Shown one piece after another: positions 49,491 through 58,158 of a stretch of DNA of 64,000 bases. The notes below the pieces were generated by a model. That model saw only the letters and a program-made list of their open reading frames with translations, was not told the DNA's origin and did no database searches. The translations under genes and the position numbers were made by a program. The stretch covers positions 131,422 to 195,421 of the forward strand of contig JADKEB010000013.1 of NCBI GenBank assembly GCA_016718205.1. The letters are read 5' to 3'. Each line of letters begins with the position of its first letter. Positions within the stretch are counted from its first letter, which is position 1. The stretch is from Saprospiraceae bacterium (GTDB taxonomy: Bacteria > Bacteroidota > Bacteroidia > Chitinophagales > Saprospiraceae).

Positions 49491-51500
49491 GTTATTGTAG
49501 TCGGAGGTCTAGGAGATACAGTATGGAAAGACCTTGATGGTGATGGTATCCAAGATCCGGGAGAGCCAGGAGTACAAGGAGTAATAGCCACCCTTACAGA
49601 TTGTCGAGGTAATGTTTTACAAACCACAACAACAGATGCAACAGGATTCTATTTCTTCAATAATTTGATCCCGGGTGATTATCAAGTACAGTTCAATATC
49701 AGTAACCTTCCAAGAGGATGTGCGTTTACATTCCAAAATCAAGGTGCTAATGATAGACTTGATAGTGATGTAGATCTTAATGGCCTAGGACCATGCACAA
49801 ATATCACTGGCGGCGAATTTGACAGTACATATGATGCAGGATTGTTGATACTGGCAGCGATTGGAGACTTTGTATGGCATGATCTTAATGGTAATGGTCA
49901 GCAAAATGGAGGTGAGCCGGGAATGGCGGGAGTTCAAGTAAATCTTTACAAAGGAGATGGTTCATATGTAGGAACCACTTACACGGATGTAAACGGATAT
50001 TACTTATTTGACTTCTTGTATCCAGGCAACTACTACCTTGAGTTCATAGATCCTGCTGGATTTGAACAGACCTTCTTCAACAGAGGAAGTGATGTTACCG
50101 ATAGTGATGTGGACAGATCCAATGGTCCACGTACCACTGCGACAACATACCTGGCTCCGGGAGAGAGAGATATGACATGGGATGCCGGATATTACAAATG
50201 TATTCCTATCGGAGACTTAGTATGGTACGATATCAACAAAAATGATATCTGGAATACTAATGAAAACGGTATCAATGGATTGAAAGTGAACTTGTGGAGA
50301 AACCACTTCGGAACATGGATGATCTGGGATTTCAAATATACAGGACATAAACCTGGTACTCCGTCTGATGATGGTTACTGGAAGTTCTGTGCTCCTCCGG
50401 GCGAGTACTATGTAGAAGTGATCATGCCTCCACTGGGACTTGTAAGAGCACGTGCAAACGTAGGTACGAATGAAGAGAATGATAGTGATATCACCAATGC
50501 TAACGGACCTACTACGACAGATAAGTTTACAGTCTTGTCTGGTCAGGAGAAATGTGATCTTGGAGCAGGATTCTATCCGATGGCCCAAGCAGGTAATCTG
50601 GTGTGGAGAGATGCCAATGTCAATGGTATCCAGGAAAGTAATGAACCAAAAGTGGAAGGAGTGAAAGTCGAGGCAATAGAAAAAGCAACGGGAAAAGTTG
50701 CCGCCACAACCCTTACAGATTCTGATGGTACTTACAATATTAACTATCTGGAACAGCAGGCATACTATTTACGGTTTTCACCACCAGCCGGCTATGGTGC
50801 AACATTACCTAGAAGAGTTTCAGATGATATGGATAGTGATGTGGATCACAGTAACGGCTCAAACACAACCAGAACAATTGAATTTATTTCAGGTAAAATC
50901 AATGAAAACATCGATATGGGTATTGCCTTTGGGGTACTACCAGTAGATTGGCTGGATGTAAATGCCCGACGTGTCAACAATATCCATGAAATAACCTGGA
51001 GTACTGCCAAAGAAGTGAATGCAAGCCACTATGAGGTAGAAAGGAGAATGGAATCAGATGCTGAATTTAAACTGATACCTGGAAAGGTACCAGCTAAAGG
51101 CAATACATCAGATGTGAGCAACTATAGTTTGAACGATCAGGATGTAGACAAACCAGGAGTTTATGTATATAGAGTGAAGCAGACAGATTTTGACGGACAA
51201 TATACATATAGTAAATTGGTGAGTGTTTCTCATAGCGGCACATTATCAGTGAGTCTTTATCCTAACCCTGCTAAAGAAGAGACAAATATAAATGTCATGG
51301 TGGGACAAGACTCAAAAGTGGAGATTGAGTTATTTGACAGTGCGAGTAAGCTCATTGCTTCTATCAAACCTTCTGATGCACAGAAAGCTGGAGAAACAAT
51401 GTATAATCTTAAACTGAATGATGTACCAGCTGGTGTTTACAACGTAGTGATAACCATCAACGGGCAGGCAGTTCAGAAAAAACTGATCAGAATCGAGTAA
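45174..51500 (+). CDS. Giant DUF11/SdrD T9SS surface protein, third frame segment with sorting domain
   Basis: 2108 residues from the first ATG; in-frame coding begins near 45097 (GDNPGWTAAGANATYI). It carries units 12 to 19 and then four SdrD-type B units (GDTVWKDLDGDGIQDPGEPG, GDFVWHDLNGNGQQNGGEPG, GDLVWYDINKNDIWN, GNLVWRDANVNGIQESNEP; 49504-50930) whose DxDxDG-like loops bind calcium. A fibronectin-like domain follows (WLDVNARRVNNIHEITWSTA), then a T9SS type A sorting domain (SLYPNPAKEETNINV...VPAGVYNVVI) to the end. The product would be a long surface stalk or adhesin. A terminator follows. Confidence 0.85.
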   Translation: MISIRLRIQQTTGGEKHWINYAEITDTYNDDLAPRNNWDIDSNPGSNGPAENAVEPGFPADDNITSMDKGGEEDDHDPAGIEIFDLALMIVDDTDILANYGDNVVHTITVTNQGSITSNGFDVTVHVPSGYTFSTANNPGWVNNGNGTVTYVSPEVLTPGETVNYTLNLTARPTKTDVNGWLVYAEISRDNSVYPGVTQDIDSRPDNNRTNDSGGAVGTTSDDVLTGIGRDRNGNMTGTFGSTTAATDEDDHDPTTIRVFDMALYKQLVTTAPYQYGDVHEFKVCVVNQGNQVMQNVQITDYLPTGYTFSAAGNVGWSVSGSNLVRTIAGPLDLCDTVCVSLFLNFNQTTGGRNHWINYSEITRMEDNTGTPRDDVDSRPGSDGPDERDVYPGGPADDDTTSTDEGGEEDDHDPAGPKVFDLALFMVNNTDILSSYGDNVVQTITVTNQGNIPSNGFDVTVFVPAGYTFSTSNNPGWVNNGNGTVTYVSSAVLAPGQTLQYTLNLTAVPTKAEDGWLVYAEISRDNSADPLATVDIDSRPDAIRNNDAGGAVNTPSDNVVTGVGVDKFGVVRAAFKSNVAATDEDDHDPTVIRVFDMALYKKLNTAGPYRYGQVLDFEVCVVNQGNQIMTDVGLIDYLPAGFQYVAANNAPGVWTVSGSNLTANVAGPIAVCDTICVPLRLTVRQTTGGEKNWINYSEITSMEDETGTPRPDVDSTPGSDRPDERGVEPGDPDDNKISGGGPKANPDEDEDDHDPAGVEIYDLAQRKTTTATGPFRYGDIVKFTYEVFNQGSIQASGIDIIDYIPCGMKYVAASNNALGWSYNATTGNATITLPGSLIPGASRTIDIYLQVQPCIVGSTKAWTNIGEITGGDSDDPNEPPTDIDSTPDPNPNNDPGGQPDTPNDDEVTEDPNLPPGDDEDDHDPERLEIVDLALRKRMVTAGPYKYGQIIDFDIDVFNQGNVTMTDIEVIDYIPEGFTYDPAINAGWQGAYPAVFRIIPGPLAPEASTTVRLRLKLVQTNGGGRVYTNGAEITGMEDEDGTPRDNDDADSTPDGNPGNDNPVNPGDPNDDVVDESPNDPNSPGDDDEDDSDPAGPKVFDLALRKVQLTALPSFSYGQTVQFGISIFNQGNTDAKDIVIIDTLPCGLEYIVTPANTAAGWVYNAATREVRTTYANVLAAGASVQLTLDNRVIPCYTNVGRAWTNWAEIGSADDNDPTTPTPPVDIDSTPDGNNNNDPGGQPNTPQDDEINGDPNNPAAPQDEDDHDPHQIQIFDLALRKTVDNRGPYMIGETATFRIKVFNQGNVPARNIVINDYMRSGFTFNAVSNAGWSLITAPTASADGLLNYTISSTLMPGDSITIPLLLVVALDANPAVKDWWNYAEIRSSQDNVGNNRNDDGDSVGNTNSPRENEVEPDGPWDNVINGNGPNVNQDEDDHDPEKVIVVGGLGDTVWKDLDGDGIQDPGEPGVQGVIATLTDCRGNVLQTTTTDATGFYFFNNLIPGDYQVQFNISNLPRGCAFTFQNQGANDRLDSDVDLNGLGPCTNITGGEFDSTYDAGLLILAAIGDFVWHDLNGNGQQNGGEPGMAGVQVNLYKGDGSYVGTTYTDVNGYYLFDFLYPGNYYLEFIDPAGFEQTFFNRGSDVTDSDVDRSNGPRTTATTYLAPGERDMTWDAGYYKCIPIGDLVWYDINKNDIWNTNENGINGLKVNLWRNHFGTWMIWDFKYTGHKPGTPSDDGYWKFCAPPGEYYVEVIMPPLGLVRARANVGTNEENDSDITNANGPTTTDKFTVLSGQEKCDLGAGFYPMAQAGNLVWRDANVNGIQESNEPKVEGVKVEAIEKATGKVAATTLTDSDGTYNINYLEQQAYYLRFSPPAGYGATLPRRVSDDMDSDVDHSNGSNTTRTIEFISGKINENIDMGIAFGVLPVDWLDVNARRVNNIHEITWSTAKEVNASHYEVERRMESDAEFKLIPGKVPAKGNTSDVSNYSLNDQDVDKPGVYVYRVKQTDFDGQYTYSKLVSVSHSGTLSVSLYPNPAKEETNINVMVGQDSKVEIELFDSASKLIASIKPSDAQKAGETMYNLKLNDVPAGVYNVVITINGQAVQKKLIRIE

Positions 51501-51522
51501 TTATTATTTTGTAATAAAATTT

Positions 51523-51558
51523 AAAGGGGTATCATTTTCGGATGATACCCCTTTTTTT
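51523..51558 (+). terminator. Terminator of the giant gene
   Basis: Perfect 13-bp arms AAAGGGGTATCAT (51523-51535) and ATGATACCCCTTT (51542-51554), followed by T. It lies 23 bp past the stop. Confidence 0.9.
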
Positions 51559-51717
51559 CTGAAGTGATTTGATCCAAACCTAAAAAGGGTAGGGCAAAAA
51601 GGGAAGACCTGGATTTTCGTAATAGATTTTCATTTTGAGTATTTATTCAATTATGATAAAACAAAATACTTTCTTTTTTATTATCTCCTCGATAACCTGA
51701 AACTAACTGTATTACAT

Positions 51718-51725
51718 TACATTTG
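51718..51725 (+). promoter_or_regulatory. -7 box before the 154-residue membrane protein
   Basis: TACATTTG. It overlaps a possible TTG start at 51723, which shows that the ATG at 51747 is the real start. Confidence 0.5.
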
Positions 51726-51746
51726 CGGACTAAACAAGGGAAATAC

Positions 51747-52211
51747 ATGCAAAAAGAGTGGCGATTTGAGATCTTAAGCTGGATGTTTATACTGATATTC
51801 TGTTCATTGATCACGATACCTGTTTATATGAAATGTGGTGAAAATTACCCTTTTTATCTTTCAAATATTGTGTCTATTTTCCTGTTTTTATGGTTTACTA
51901 GATGGCTGTTTTTATGGAAATTTGTACCCTATTCGAGATCAAAATGGGTCAAATGGATCTTAATTTTCCTGCCTATACCCATTTTTATGTACCTCGTAGG
52001 GAGCATGTATGATTTTCAAAAATTCATAGACGAAGAAGGCACCATCAGCTTTCTGAAGGCATCATCAGATATGAGCGATTATGATTTCGGCAGGTTTATA
52101 AAATATCAGTTCATCTTTTTTTGTACAAGTGCTATAGTTACCACATTGCTTTTGCCGGTAAGAATGATCATTTCTTTCTGGCGTATTATCAACACACCTG
52201 ACAGGGTTTGA
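51747..52211 (+). CDS. Hypothetical four-helix membrane protein
   Basis: 154 residues from MQKEWRFEIL. Hydrophobic segments at about 10-28, 38-56, 68-86 and 125-148. Family not recognised. The next gene starts 33 bp after its stop, so the two are probably one unit. Confidence 0.65.
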   Translation: MQKEWRFEILSWMFILIFCSLITIPVYMKCGENYPFYLSNIVSIFLFLWFTRWLFLWKFVPYSRSKWVKWILIFLPIPIFMYLVGSMYDFQKFIDEEGTISFLKASSDMSDYDFGRFIKYQFIFFCTSAIVTTLLLPVRMIISFWRIINTPDRV

Positions 52212-52243
52212 TTTTTTCAACAACAAATAAAACATTTCAAGTT

Positions 52244-52594
52244 ATGTCATTGATCAATGAATTTAATGAATACAGGACAAAAATGAATGACAAAATATTG
52301 GCTCAGGACAATAAAGTACTCAAAAGATTTTTTAGCCTGGATAATCAAACCTATCAGGATGGAGCCCTGTCCGAAAAAGTAAAAGAGCTTTTGGGACTTG
52401 TAGCCTCTATGGTGCTGAGATGTGATGACTGTATCAAATACCACTTAGGTACATGTCATGAACTGGGTGTCACTACCGATGAAATTTATGAAGTTTTTTC
52501 AGTGGCCAATCTTGTGGGTGGATCTATATGTATTCCTCATACCCGAAGAGCCGCTGAGTATTGGGATGAATTGTTGCAGACAAAAAATGACTGA
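52244..52594 (+). CDS. Carboxymuconolactone decarboxylase (CMD/AhpD-like) family protein
   Basis: 116 residues from MSLINEFNEYRTKMND. The AhpD-like motif is RCDDCIKYHLGTCHELG, with the CxxC pair and following His. This is the redox-active site of small alkylhydroperoxidase-like proteins. It may reduce peroxides, though the partner is unknown. It is convergent with recG (12 bp apart). Confidence 0.87.
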   Translation: MSLINEFNEYRTKMNDKILAQDNKVLKRFFSLDNQTYQDGALSEKVKELLGLVASMVLRCDDCIKYHLGTCHELGVTTDEIYEVFSVANLVGGSICIPHTRRAAEYWDELLQTKND

Positions 52595-52606
52595 TTTTTT
52601 ATTTTT

Positions 52607-54727
52607 TCACGAGATTCTTGCCCAGTCTTTGTACTGATGTTTTAATCTGGCGACTTCTTGCCTGATGTTTTCATGTCTAGGTTTTTCGAGTTTCGGATCA
52701 TCTTCTATGATGTGCAGCGCAAAATTTCTGGCTGTATCCATGATCGCTCTGTCGGTTCCGATATTCAGGAGCTTAAAATCCAAAAGACCACTTTGTTGTG
52801 TGCCCTGAATATCACCCGGCCCTCTTAGTTTCAAATCTACTTCAGCTATTTCAAATCCGTTGTTGGTTCTTACCATGGTATGGATACGCTCCCTTCCTTC
52901 TTTTGAAATTTTATAATCTGTCATAAGGATGCAATAAGACTGGTCAGCACCACGACCTACGCGTCCTCTCAGCTGATGTAGCTGGGATAAGCCAAATCTC
53001 TCGGTGTTTTCTATCACCATCACACTGGCATTGGGAACATTGACACCTACTTCTATCACCGTCGTAGCTACCATGATCTGAGTGGTTTTCTTGATAAATC
53101 GTTGCATCTCCCAATCTTTGTCTGCTGCTTTCATTCGACCGTGAACCACACTTATCTGAAAATCAGGCTGAGGAAAATACTGCAGTAACCGTTCATATCC
53201 ATCGTTGAGGTTTTTGAGATCGAGTTTTTCGGATTCTTCGATCAGTGGATAGACGATGTATATCTGCCGGCCTTTAGCTATTTCGCTATGCAAAAACTGG
53301 ATAAGCTGTGGTCTTGCTGTCTCATATTTGTGAATGGTTTTTATTTCTTTGCGGCCCGGAGGCAGCTCATCTATGACGGAGACATCCAGATCGCCATAGA
53401 GCGTCATGGCAAGGGTTCGCGGAATAGGTGTGGCGGTCATCACCAGAATGTGAGGCGCCAGGGCATCATTTTTTTTCCAGAGACTGGCTCGTTGAGCCAC
53501 GCCGAATCTATGTTGTTCGTCCACTACAGCAAAGCCGAGGTGTTTGAAGACGACGTGCTCTTCTATCAATGCGTGTGTGCCGATGATGATGTTGACCTTA
53601 CCTTCTTTCAGATCTTGCAGGATGGCAGCTCTTTTTTTGCCTTTCACACTTCCGGACAAAAAGGCAATGCCTATATCCATACCTTGCAGTAATCCAGAAA
53701 TCGATTCAAAATGTTGTTGAGCCAATATTTCAGTAGGAGCCATCAGACAGGATTGAAATCCGTTGTCCAATGCTATCAGCATGGACAATAATGCCACTAT
53801 CGTCTTTCCACTACCTACATCTCCCTGGAGGAGCCGATTCATCTGTACTGGTTTGCCCATGTCCGCCCGGATTTCTTTTATCACTTTCTTTTGGGCACTT
53901 GTCAGTTCGAAGGGCAGTTTATGATTGTAAAAGGTGTTGAAATAATGCCCTATTGTGGCAAACGGAGCACTACGGTACTTGTATTGTCTGTATATTTTGC
54001 TAAGCAACAGGCGCACCTGAACAAAAAAGAATTCTTCAAACTTTATTCTGTTGACAGCCAATTCCTTTTCTCTTTCATTGGAAGGAAAATGTATCCATTG
54101 TAAAGTATTGTAGGCTGAGCCGATCTTCAGTTTTTCGAGGATGTAAGGAGGAAGCGTTTCCGGTACATCCTTTTCTTCGATGGTTACCAACAGGCTGTTG
54201 ATAATCTTTCTTCTGGTTTTGCTATCCAATCCTTTGGCATCCATTTTTTCAGTGCTGGAATACACCGGATCAAAAGTAGATGTCAGATGTATGGCAGACT
54301 CAGACACCAGTTCCATTTCAGGGTGAACCATGGATTTATTTCCGTTAAAGACATTTACCTTACCGTAGATGATATATTCTTCGCCTTCTTTAAGACTCTT
54401 TTCCAACCAGGTGACTCCCTGAAACCACACCAATTCCAAAAATCCCGAACTGTCCTTAAATATTCCGGTTATGCGGGACCTGTTAGTTTTTCCTTTTATT
54501 TTTTCAATAGACACTAATGTGCCCTTAAGCTGGATGTTGTCACCTTCTGCTTTTACATCTTTGATCAGGTGAAATTTGGTACGATCTATATATCTGAATG
54601 GAAATGTATACAGCAGATTTCTGACCGTATGGATATTGAGTTCTTTTCTGAAGGTTTCACCACGGGAAGGACCAATACCTTTGACGTATTCTATGGGTGT
54701 ATCCAGTATATTTAGATGATTAGGCAA
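52607..54727 (-). CDS. recG: ATP-dependent DNA helicase RecG
   Basis: 706 residues, normal length. It remodels stalled replication forks and branch migrates junctions. An N-terminal wedge/OB domain (LKGTLVSIEKIKGKTNRSRI) precedes Walker A LLQGDVGSGKTIVAL, the DExH box VVDEQHRFG, motif III TATPIPRTLAM and motif VI QLRGRVGRG. The C-terminal RecG block is LKLRGPGDIQGTQQSG. Divergent from rbfA with adjacent promoters. Confidence 0.96.
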   Translation of the reverse strand: MPNHLNILDTPIEYVKGIGPSRGETFRKELNIHTVRNLLYTFPFRYIDRTKFHLIKDVKAEGDNIQLKGTLVSIEKIKGKTNRSRITGIFKDSSGFLELVWFQGVTWLEKSLKEGEEYIIYGKVNVFNGNKSMVHPEMELVSESAIHLTSTFDPVYSSTEKMDAKGLDSKTRRKIINSLLVTIEEKDVPETLPPYILEKLKIGSAYNTLQWIHFPSNEREKELAVNRIKFEEFFFVQVRLLLSKIYRQYKYRSAPFATIGHYFNTFYNHKLPFELTSAQKKVIKEIRADMGKPVQMNRLLQGDVGSGKTIVALLSMLIALDNGFQSCLMAPTEILAQQHFESISGLLQGMDIGIAFLSGSVKGKKRAAILQDLKEGKVNIIIGTHALIEEHVVFKHLGFAVVDEQHRFGVAQRASLWKKNDALAPHILVMTATPIPRTLAMTLYGDLDVSVIDELPPGRKEIKTIHKYETARPQLIQFLHSEIAKGRQIYIVYPLIEESEKLDLKNLNDGYERLLQYFPQPDFQISVVHGRMKAADKDWEMQRFIKKTTQIMVATTVIEVGVNVPNASVMVIENTERFGLSQLHQLRGRVGRGADQSYCILMTDYKISKEGRERIHTMVRTNNGFEIAEVDLKLRGPGDIQGTQQSGLLDFKLLNIGTDRAIMDTARNFALHIIEDDPKLEKPRHENIRQEVARLKHQYKDWARIS

Positions 54728-54758
54728 ATTATCCGTGTATTGATTCGATTACTAAATG

Positions 54759-54775
54759 CAAAAATATTAAATTTG
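54759..54775. promoter_or_regulatory. Back-to-back -7 boxes of recG and rbfA
   Basis: The minus-strand TATTTTTG (54766-54759) serves recG and the plus-strand TAAATTTG (54768-54775) serves rbfA, one base apart. The polymerases would compete for this 67-bp gap. Confidence 0.5.
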
Positions 54776-54794
54776 TGACACTTTAATAAAAATA

Positions 54795-55172
54795 ATGGAT
54801 AGTAAGAGACAAGCACAAGTGGGAGAATTGATCAAAAGAAATTTTGCTCCGGTCTTTCAGGAGCATGGGATTTATATATATGGACAGGGATTTGTAAGTG
54901 TCACATCAGTAAAGGTGACACCCGATCTGGCACAAGCCAAGGTATATTTGAGTGTCTTTAATGTTGCTGACAGAGACGAAGCCCTACGCAAGATCAACAA
55001 TCATACCCACGTACTGAAACAAGCACTTGCAGCGCGTATAAAAAATCAGATGAGGAGAATCCCACAGATTCACTTTTACTTTGACGAGACCATCGAAGAA
55101 ATGTATAGGGTAGATGCACTATTTAAAGAGATCAAAACGATGTATCCGCCATCGGTTCAGGAGGAAGAATGA
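54795..55172 (+). CDS. rbfA: Ribosome-binding factor A
   Basis: 125 residues. KH-like fold that helps 16S rRNA 5' end maturation in the 30S subunit. Typical blocks are RQAQVGELIKRNFA, SVTSVKVTPDLAQAKVYLSV and RIPQIHFYFDETIEEMYRVD. Size is normal. Confidence 0.93.
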   Translation: MDSKRQAQVGELIKRNFAPVFQEHGIYIYGQGFVSVTSVKVTPDLAQAKVYLSVFNVADRDEALRKINNHTHVLKQALAARIKNQMRRIPQIHFYFDETIEEMYRVDALFKEIKTMYPPSVQEEE

Positions 55173-55650
55173 GGAAGTTTACATCTTTTTTGGTTTTACT
55201 GAAGAGTCTACTCCGAAAAACAAATGTTTTATGATTGACATTTTACACCTAAAAAAAGTAACAATTCAGGTATCTGCTTTCAGATTAAAAGTAATGCAAT
55301 TTTTAGTCAAACAAAGCTCATTCGAGATATAATAACAATGCTATTGCTATGAAAATAGTCTAAAAGGCACTAAAAATGGCCATTTTTTTGAAAGGGAAAT
55401 TGAGTACATCTGAAATTTACTAAAAAAAACTGGTTTATAATCATACAATCACCATCTTTATAAAAGCTTGATTTACAGTATAATTAGTTAGCACAACAAC
55501 GATTTGTTATTCTTTCTTAATATTAATCAATGATTTATATCACATGGAGGTATATTCATTATCATGATCGATGCTAATCCAGGTCATTTTTTAGTATCAT
55601 AAACCTCCCTAATCTTGCATTGTATTTCGATAATAACAAAAATAAAAGTA
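55173..55650. other. Gap between rbfA and the first YceI gene
   Basis: 478 bp, A/T-rich, with no gene or structured RNA that I can support. A weak -7-like TAATCTTG lies at 55609-55616, about 35 bp before the YceI ATG. Confidence 0.4.
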
Positions 55651-56241
55651 ATGAAAATCTTAACAACAGCCACAAAGTGTATCCTTACGGCAGGAGTATT
55701 CTTATCACTAAGTATGATAGCCTTTTCACAAGTCAAATATTCTTCCAAGGCTGTGAATATGTCAGTATCAGGAACATCTACAATGCACGATTGGGTGATG
55801 AAATCTACCGGAGGAGATTGTAGTGTAACTTTCAGTGTCGATGCCACAGGTAATATCACAGATATGACTACTTTGACTGTAACCGTATCATCCAAAGCAC
55901 TCAAGAGTGGTAAAGACGCGATGGATAAAAACGCTTACAAAGCACTCAAGGCTGATAAAAATCCTTCCATAACAGCAACTCTCAAAAGTGCCGATGTCAG
56001 CACCAAAGACAATAAGACCTACACCATAAAAAGTGTTATAAAATTAACCATCGCAGGAAAAACAGTGGAAACAGACCTGATAGCCACAGCAAAGAGAGTA
56101 AATGATACTTCCATTTCTGTCAAAGGCGAAAAAAAGATCAGCATGAAGGACTACGACATGTCGCCACCTTCATTTATGCTGGGTGCAGTAAAGACAGGCA
56201 ATGATGTAGTCCTTGCTTTCGACGTAGTATTAAACCAATAA
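55651..56241 (+). CDS. YceI-family periplasmic protein (1)
   Basis: 196 residues from MKILTTATKC, which gives a signal peptide cut after AFSQ. Lipocalin-like barrel blocks: SVSGTSTMHDWVMKSTGG, VTVSSKALKSGKDAMDKNAY, TIAGKTVETDLIATA and KISMKDYDMSPPSFMLGAVK. The family binds isoprenoid-type lipids. It is 43 bp before the barrel gene and probably in one transcript with it. Confidence 0.88.
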   Translation: MKILTTATKCILTAGVFLSLSMIAFSQVKYSSKAVNMSVSGTSTMHDWVMKSTGGDCSVTFSVDATGNITDMTTLTVTVSSKALKSGKDAMDKNAYKALKADKNPSITATLKSADVSTKDNKTYTIKSVIKLTIAGKTVETDLIATAKRVNDTSISVKGEKKISMKDYDMSPPSFMLGAVKTGNDVVLAFDVVLNQ

Positions 56242-56284
56242 TGTATTATAAAATCAAAATTTCTTAATCTTAAACAAAAACAAT

Positions 56285-57748
56285 ATGAAATCTTTAATTA
56301 ATCTTTTCAGCTTATTAGTTGTAACACTTTTTGTTACCAGCCTGTCGGCACAGATTCAATATACCAGACAATATGATAAAACTGGATTGAACGTATTTGA
56401 ACCTAGTAAAACAGATGAAACGCCATTTGATGGTTTTAAAATCAAAATTGGTGGTTCTTTTACACAAGACTATCAGAATTTTACAGTAAAAAACAAAGCT
56501 AATTATGTTCCCACTTCAGGTACAAATTCTTTAAACAAGAATTTTTTATATGGTTATATAAAAGCAGAAGACACGCTTTCGTCAAAACTAGCTGGATTTA
56601 ACCTTGCTATGGCGAATTTAAATTTTGATATACAAATTGGTGATGGTATCAGAGTATTTCTTGAAAACTATATGTCATCAAGGCACCATAGTGAATTTTG
56701 GGTAAAAGGAGGATTTATTCAGATAGATAAGCTACCAATGTTTAACAATCCAGAATGGTTTACAAAATATATAAGAGTAAAAATTGGACATTTCCAACCA
56801 AATTATGGGGATTTTCAGTTCAGAAGAAGTGATGGTGGTAATACAATATTCAATCCCTTCACAGAAAATTTAATTCTTGACGCATTTACTACTGAAATTG
56901 GAGGTGAGGTTTATATCTTCCCTGCTGAAAACTTAATGTTGATGGGTGGTATGACTACAGGGTTTATCAGTGGAAATATCATTAAACAACCTGATGCAAT
57001 AAATTCATCTGGTGTAGTACCCACTAAAAGAAATCCATCACTTTTTGCTAAAGTAGCGTATGATAAAGCGTCTGAAAATCTCCGTTACAGACTTTCAGCC
57101 TCTGTTTACCATAATTCAAATATTCAGAGAAATACTATGTTTGCAGGTGATAGAACCGGTTCACACTGGTTTGGAGTTATGGAACCGGCAACTATCGGCG
57201 GATTACCTATATCAATTGGAACAAGTCCTTCCAACCCAGCAACTCAAGCTGGACCAAATTTTGCATCAGGTAGGTTTGACCCAGGTGTTGCAAACAGGTT
57301 GACTACTATCAATGTAAGCCCATTTGTTAAATTTAAAGGACTTGAAGTACAAGGTGGTTTTGACTTGCTGAAAGGATCTGTTTATGGAGATGTTGTGGAA
57401 ACTTCAGGTAAAAAAGAATGGACAAAAAGATCTTGGAACCAGTTTTATGCTGAAGCAGTATATAGATTTTTGAAAAATGAAGAATTATATATTGGCGCAA
57501 GATATGTCAATGCTAATGGTGAACCAAATGGATTAAAATATGGAGCATCTGATACTGGTAAAACTGCGAATTCTCAAGCAAAAGTGGGTATAAATAGATT
57601 TTCAGTAGGTGCGGGATATTTTGCAACCAAAAATATGTTGCTGAAATTAGAATATACTAATCAGAAATATAAAGATTTTCCAAAAGCTGATTATAGGAAT
57701 GAAGGAGAATTTTCCGGAGTTGTGATTGAAGCAGTAATCGGCTTCTAA
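56285..57748 (+). CDS. Outer-membrane beta-barrel porin-like protein
   Basis: 487 residues. Signal peptide 1-22 (SLLVVTLFVTSLSAQ). The mature protein is rich in alternating strands, with GDFQFRRSDGGNTIFNPF and a final strand SGVVIEAVIGF ending in Phe, as outer-membrane barrels do. The size suits a 16-strand barrel. Substrate not known; pairing with YceI suggests lipid or small-molecule handling, by inference. Confidence 0.75.
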   Translation: MKSLINLFSLLVVTLFVTSLSAQIQYTRQYDKTGLNVFEPSKTDETPFDGFKIKIGGSFTQDYQNFTVKNKANYVPTSGTNSLNKNFLYGYIKAEDTLSSKLAGFNLAMANLNFDIQIGDGIRVFLENYMSSRHHSEFWVKGGFIQIDKLPMFNNPEWFTKYIRVKIGHFQPNYGDFQFRRSDGGNTIFNPFTENLILDAFTTEIGGEVYIFPAENLMLMGGMTTGFISGNIIKQPDAINSSGVVPTKRNPSLFAKVAYDKASENLRYRLSASVYHNSNIQRNTMFAGDRTGSHWFGVMEPATIGGLPISIGTSPSNPATQAGPNFASGRFDPGVANRLTTINVSPFVKFKGLEVQGGFDLLKGSVYGDVVETSGKKEWTKRSWNQFYAEAVYRFLKNEELYIGARYVNANGEPNGLKYGASDTGKTANSQAKVGINRFSVGAGYFATKNMLLKLEYTNQKYKDFPKADYRNEGEFSGVVIEAVIGF

Positions 57749-57790
57749 TACACAAAATGTTAGTTAGTATTGTTGATGATAAAATTGATT

Positions 57791-57835
57791 AAGAGTTGGG
57801 TCGGACACTTTGTTCGACCCAACTCTTTTTTTTAT
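57791..57835 (+). terminator. Terminator of the YceI-porin transcript
   Basis: Perfect 13-bp arms AAGAGTTGGGTCG (57791-57803) and CGACCCAACTCTT (57815-57827) followed by eight or more T. Confidence 0.92.
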
Positions 57836-57915
57836 TTTAAGACAAGTTTAATTTTTATTAGAAACTTATAAAGTGAAATCTCTGTTTGTAGCTCTGAGAT
57901 ATTTGATACATATAA

Positions 57916-58100
57916 GAGTATGTTTAAAATTTTTCTTAGTTGTAAATCAAGAGATTATGGTTCTGGCGATAAAAGAATCAACGCATTTAGCCTGCCTGAC
58001 AACTATAATATAGGCGGGAAGGTGAACTAAATAAGGTGATTATTTTGAAGTCAGGTTCATAATACATTGATTTTAAGGCGATAAAAATTTAAACATACTC
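57916..58100. mobile_element. Miniature inverted-repeat element, family A, copy 3 (185 bp)
   Basis: Ends GAGTATGTTTAAAA / TTTAAACATACTC, flanked by TAA on both sides (57913-57915, 58101-58103). The interior differs from copies 1 and 2 and holds the motif GCCTGCCTGAC at about 57990. Confidence 0.75.
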
Positions 58101-58146
58101 TAAAAGCTGTACTTCAAAATTCAACGTAAATTTTTTACATTTTAAT

Positions 58147-58154
58147 TACTTTTG
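58147..58154 (+). promoter_or_regulatory. -7 box of the second YceI gene
   Basis: TACTTTTG ends five bases before the ATG at 58159, so the transcript would start at or beside the start codon (leaderless). Confidence 0.5.
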
Positions 58155-58158
58155 CAGC

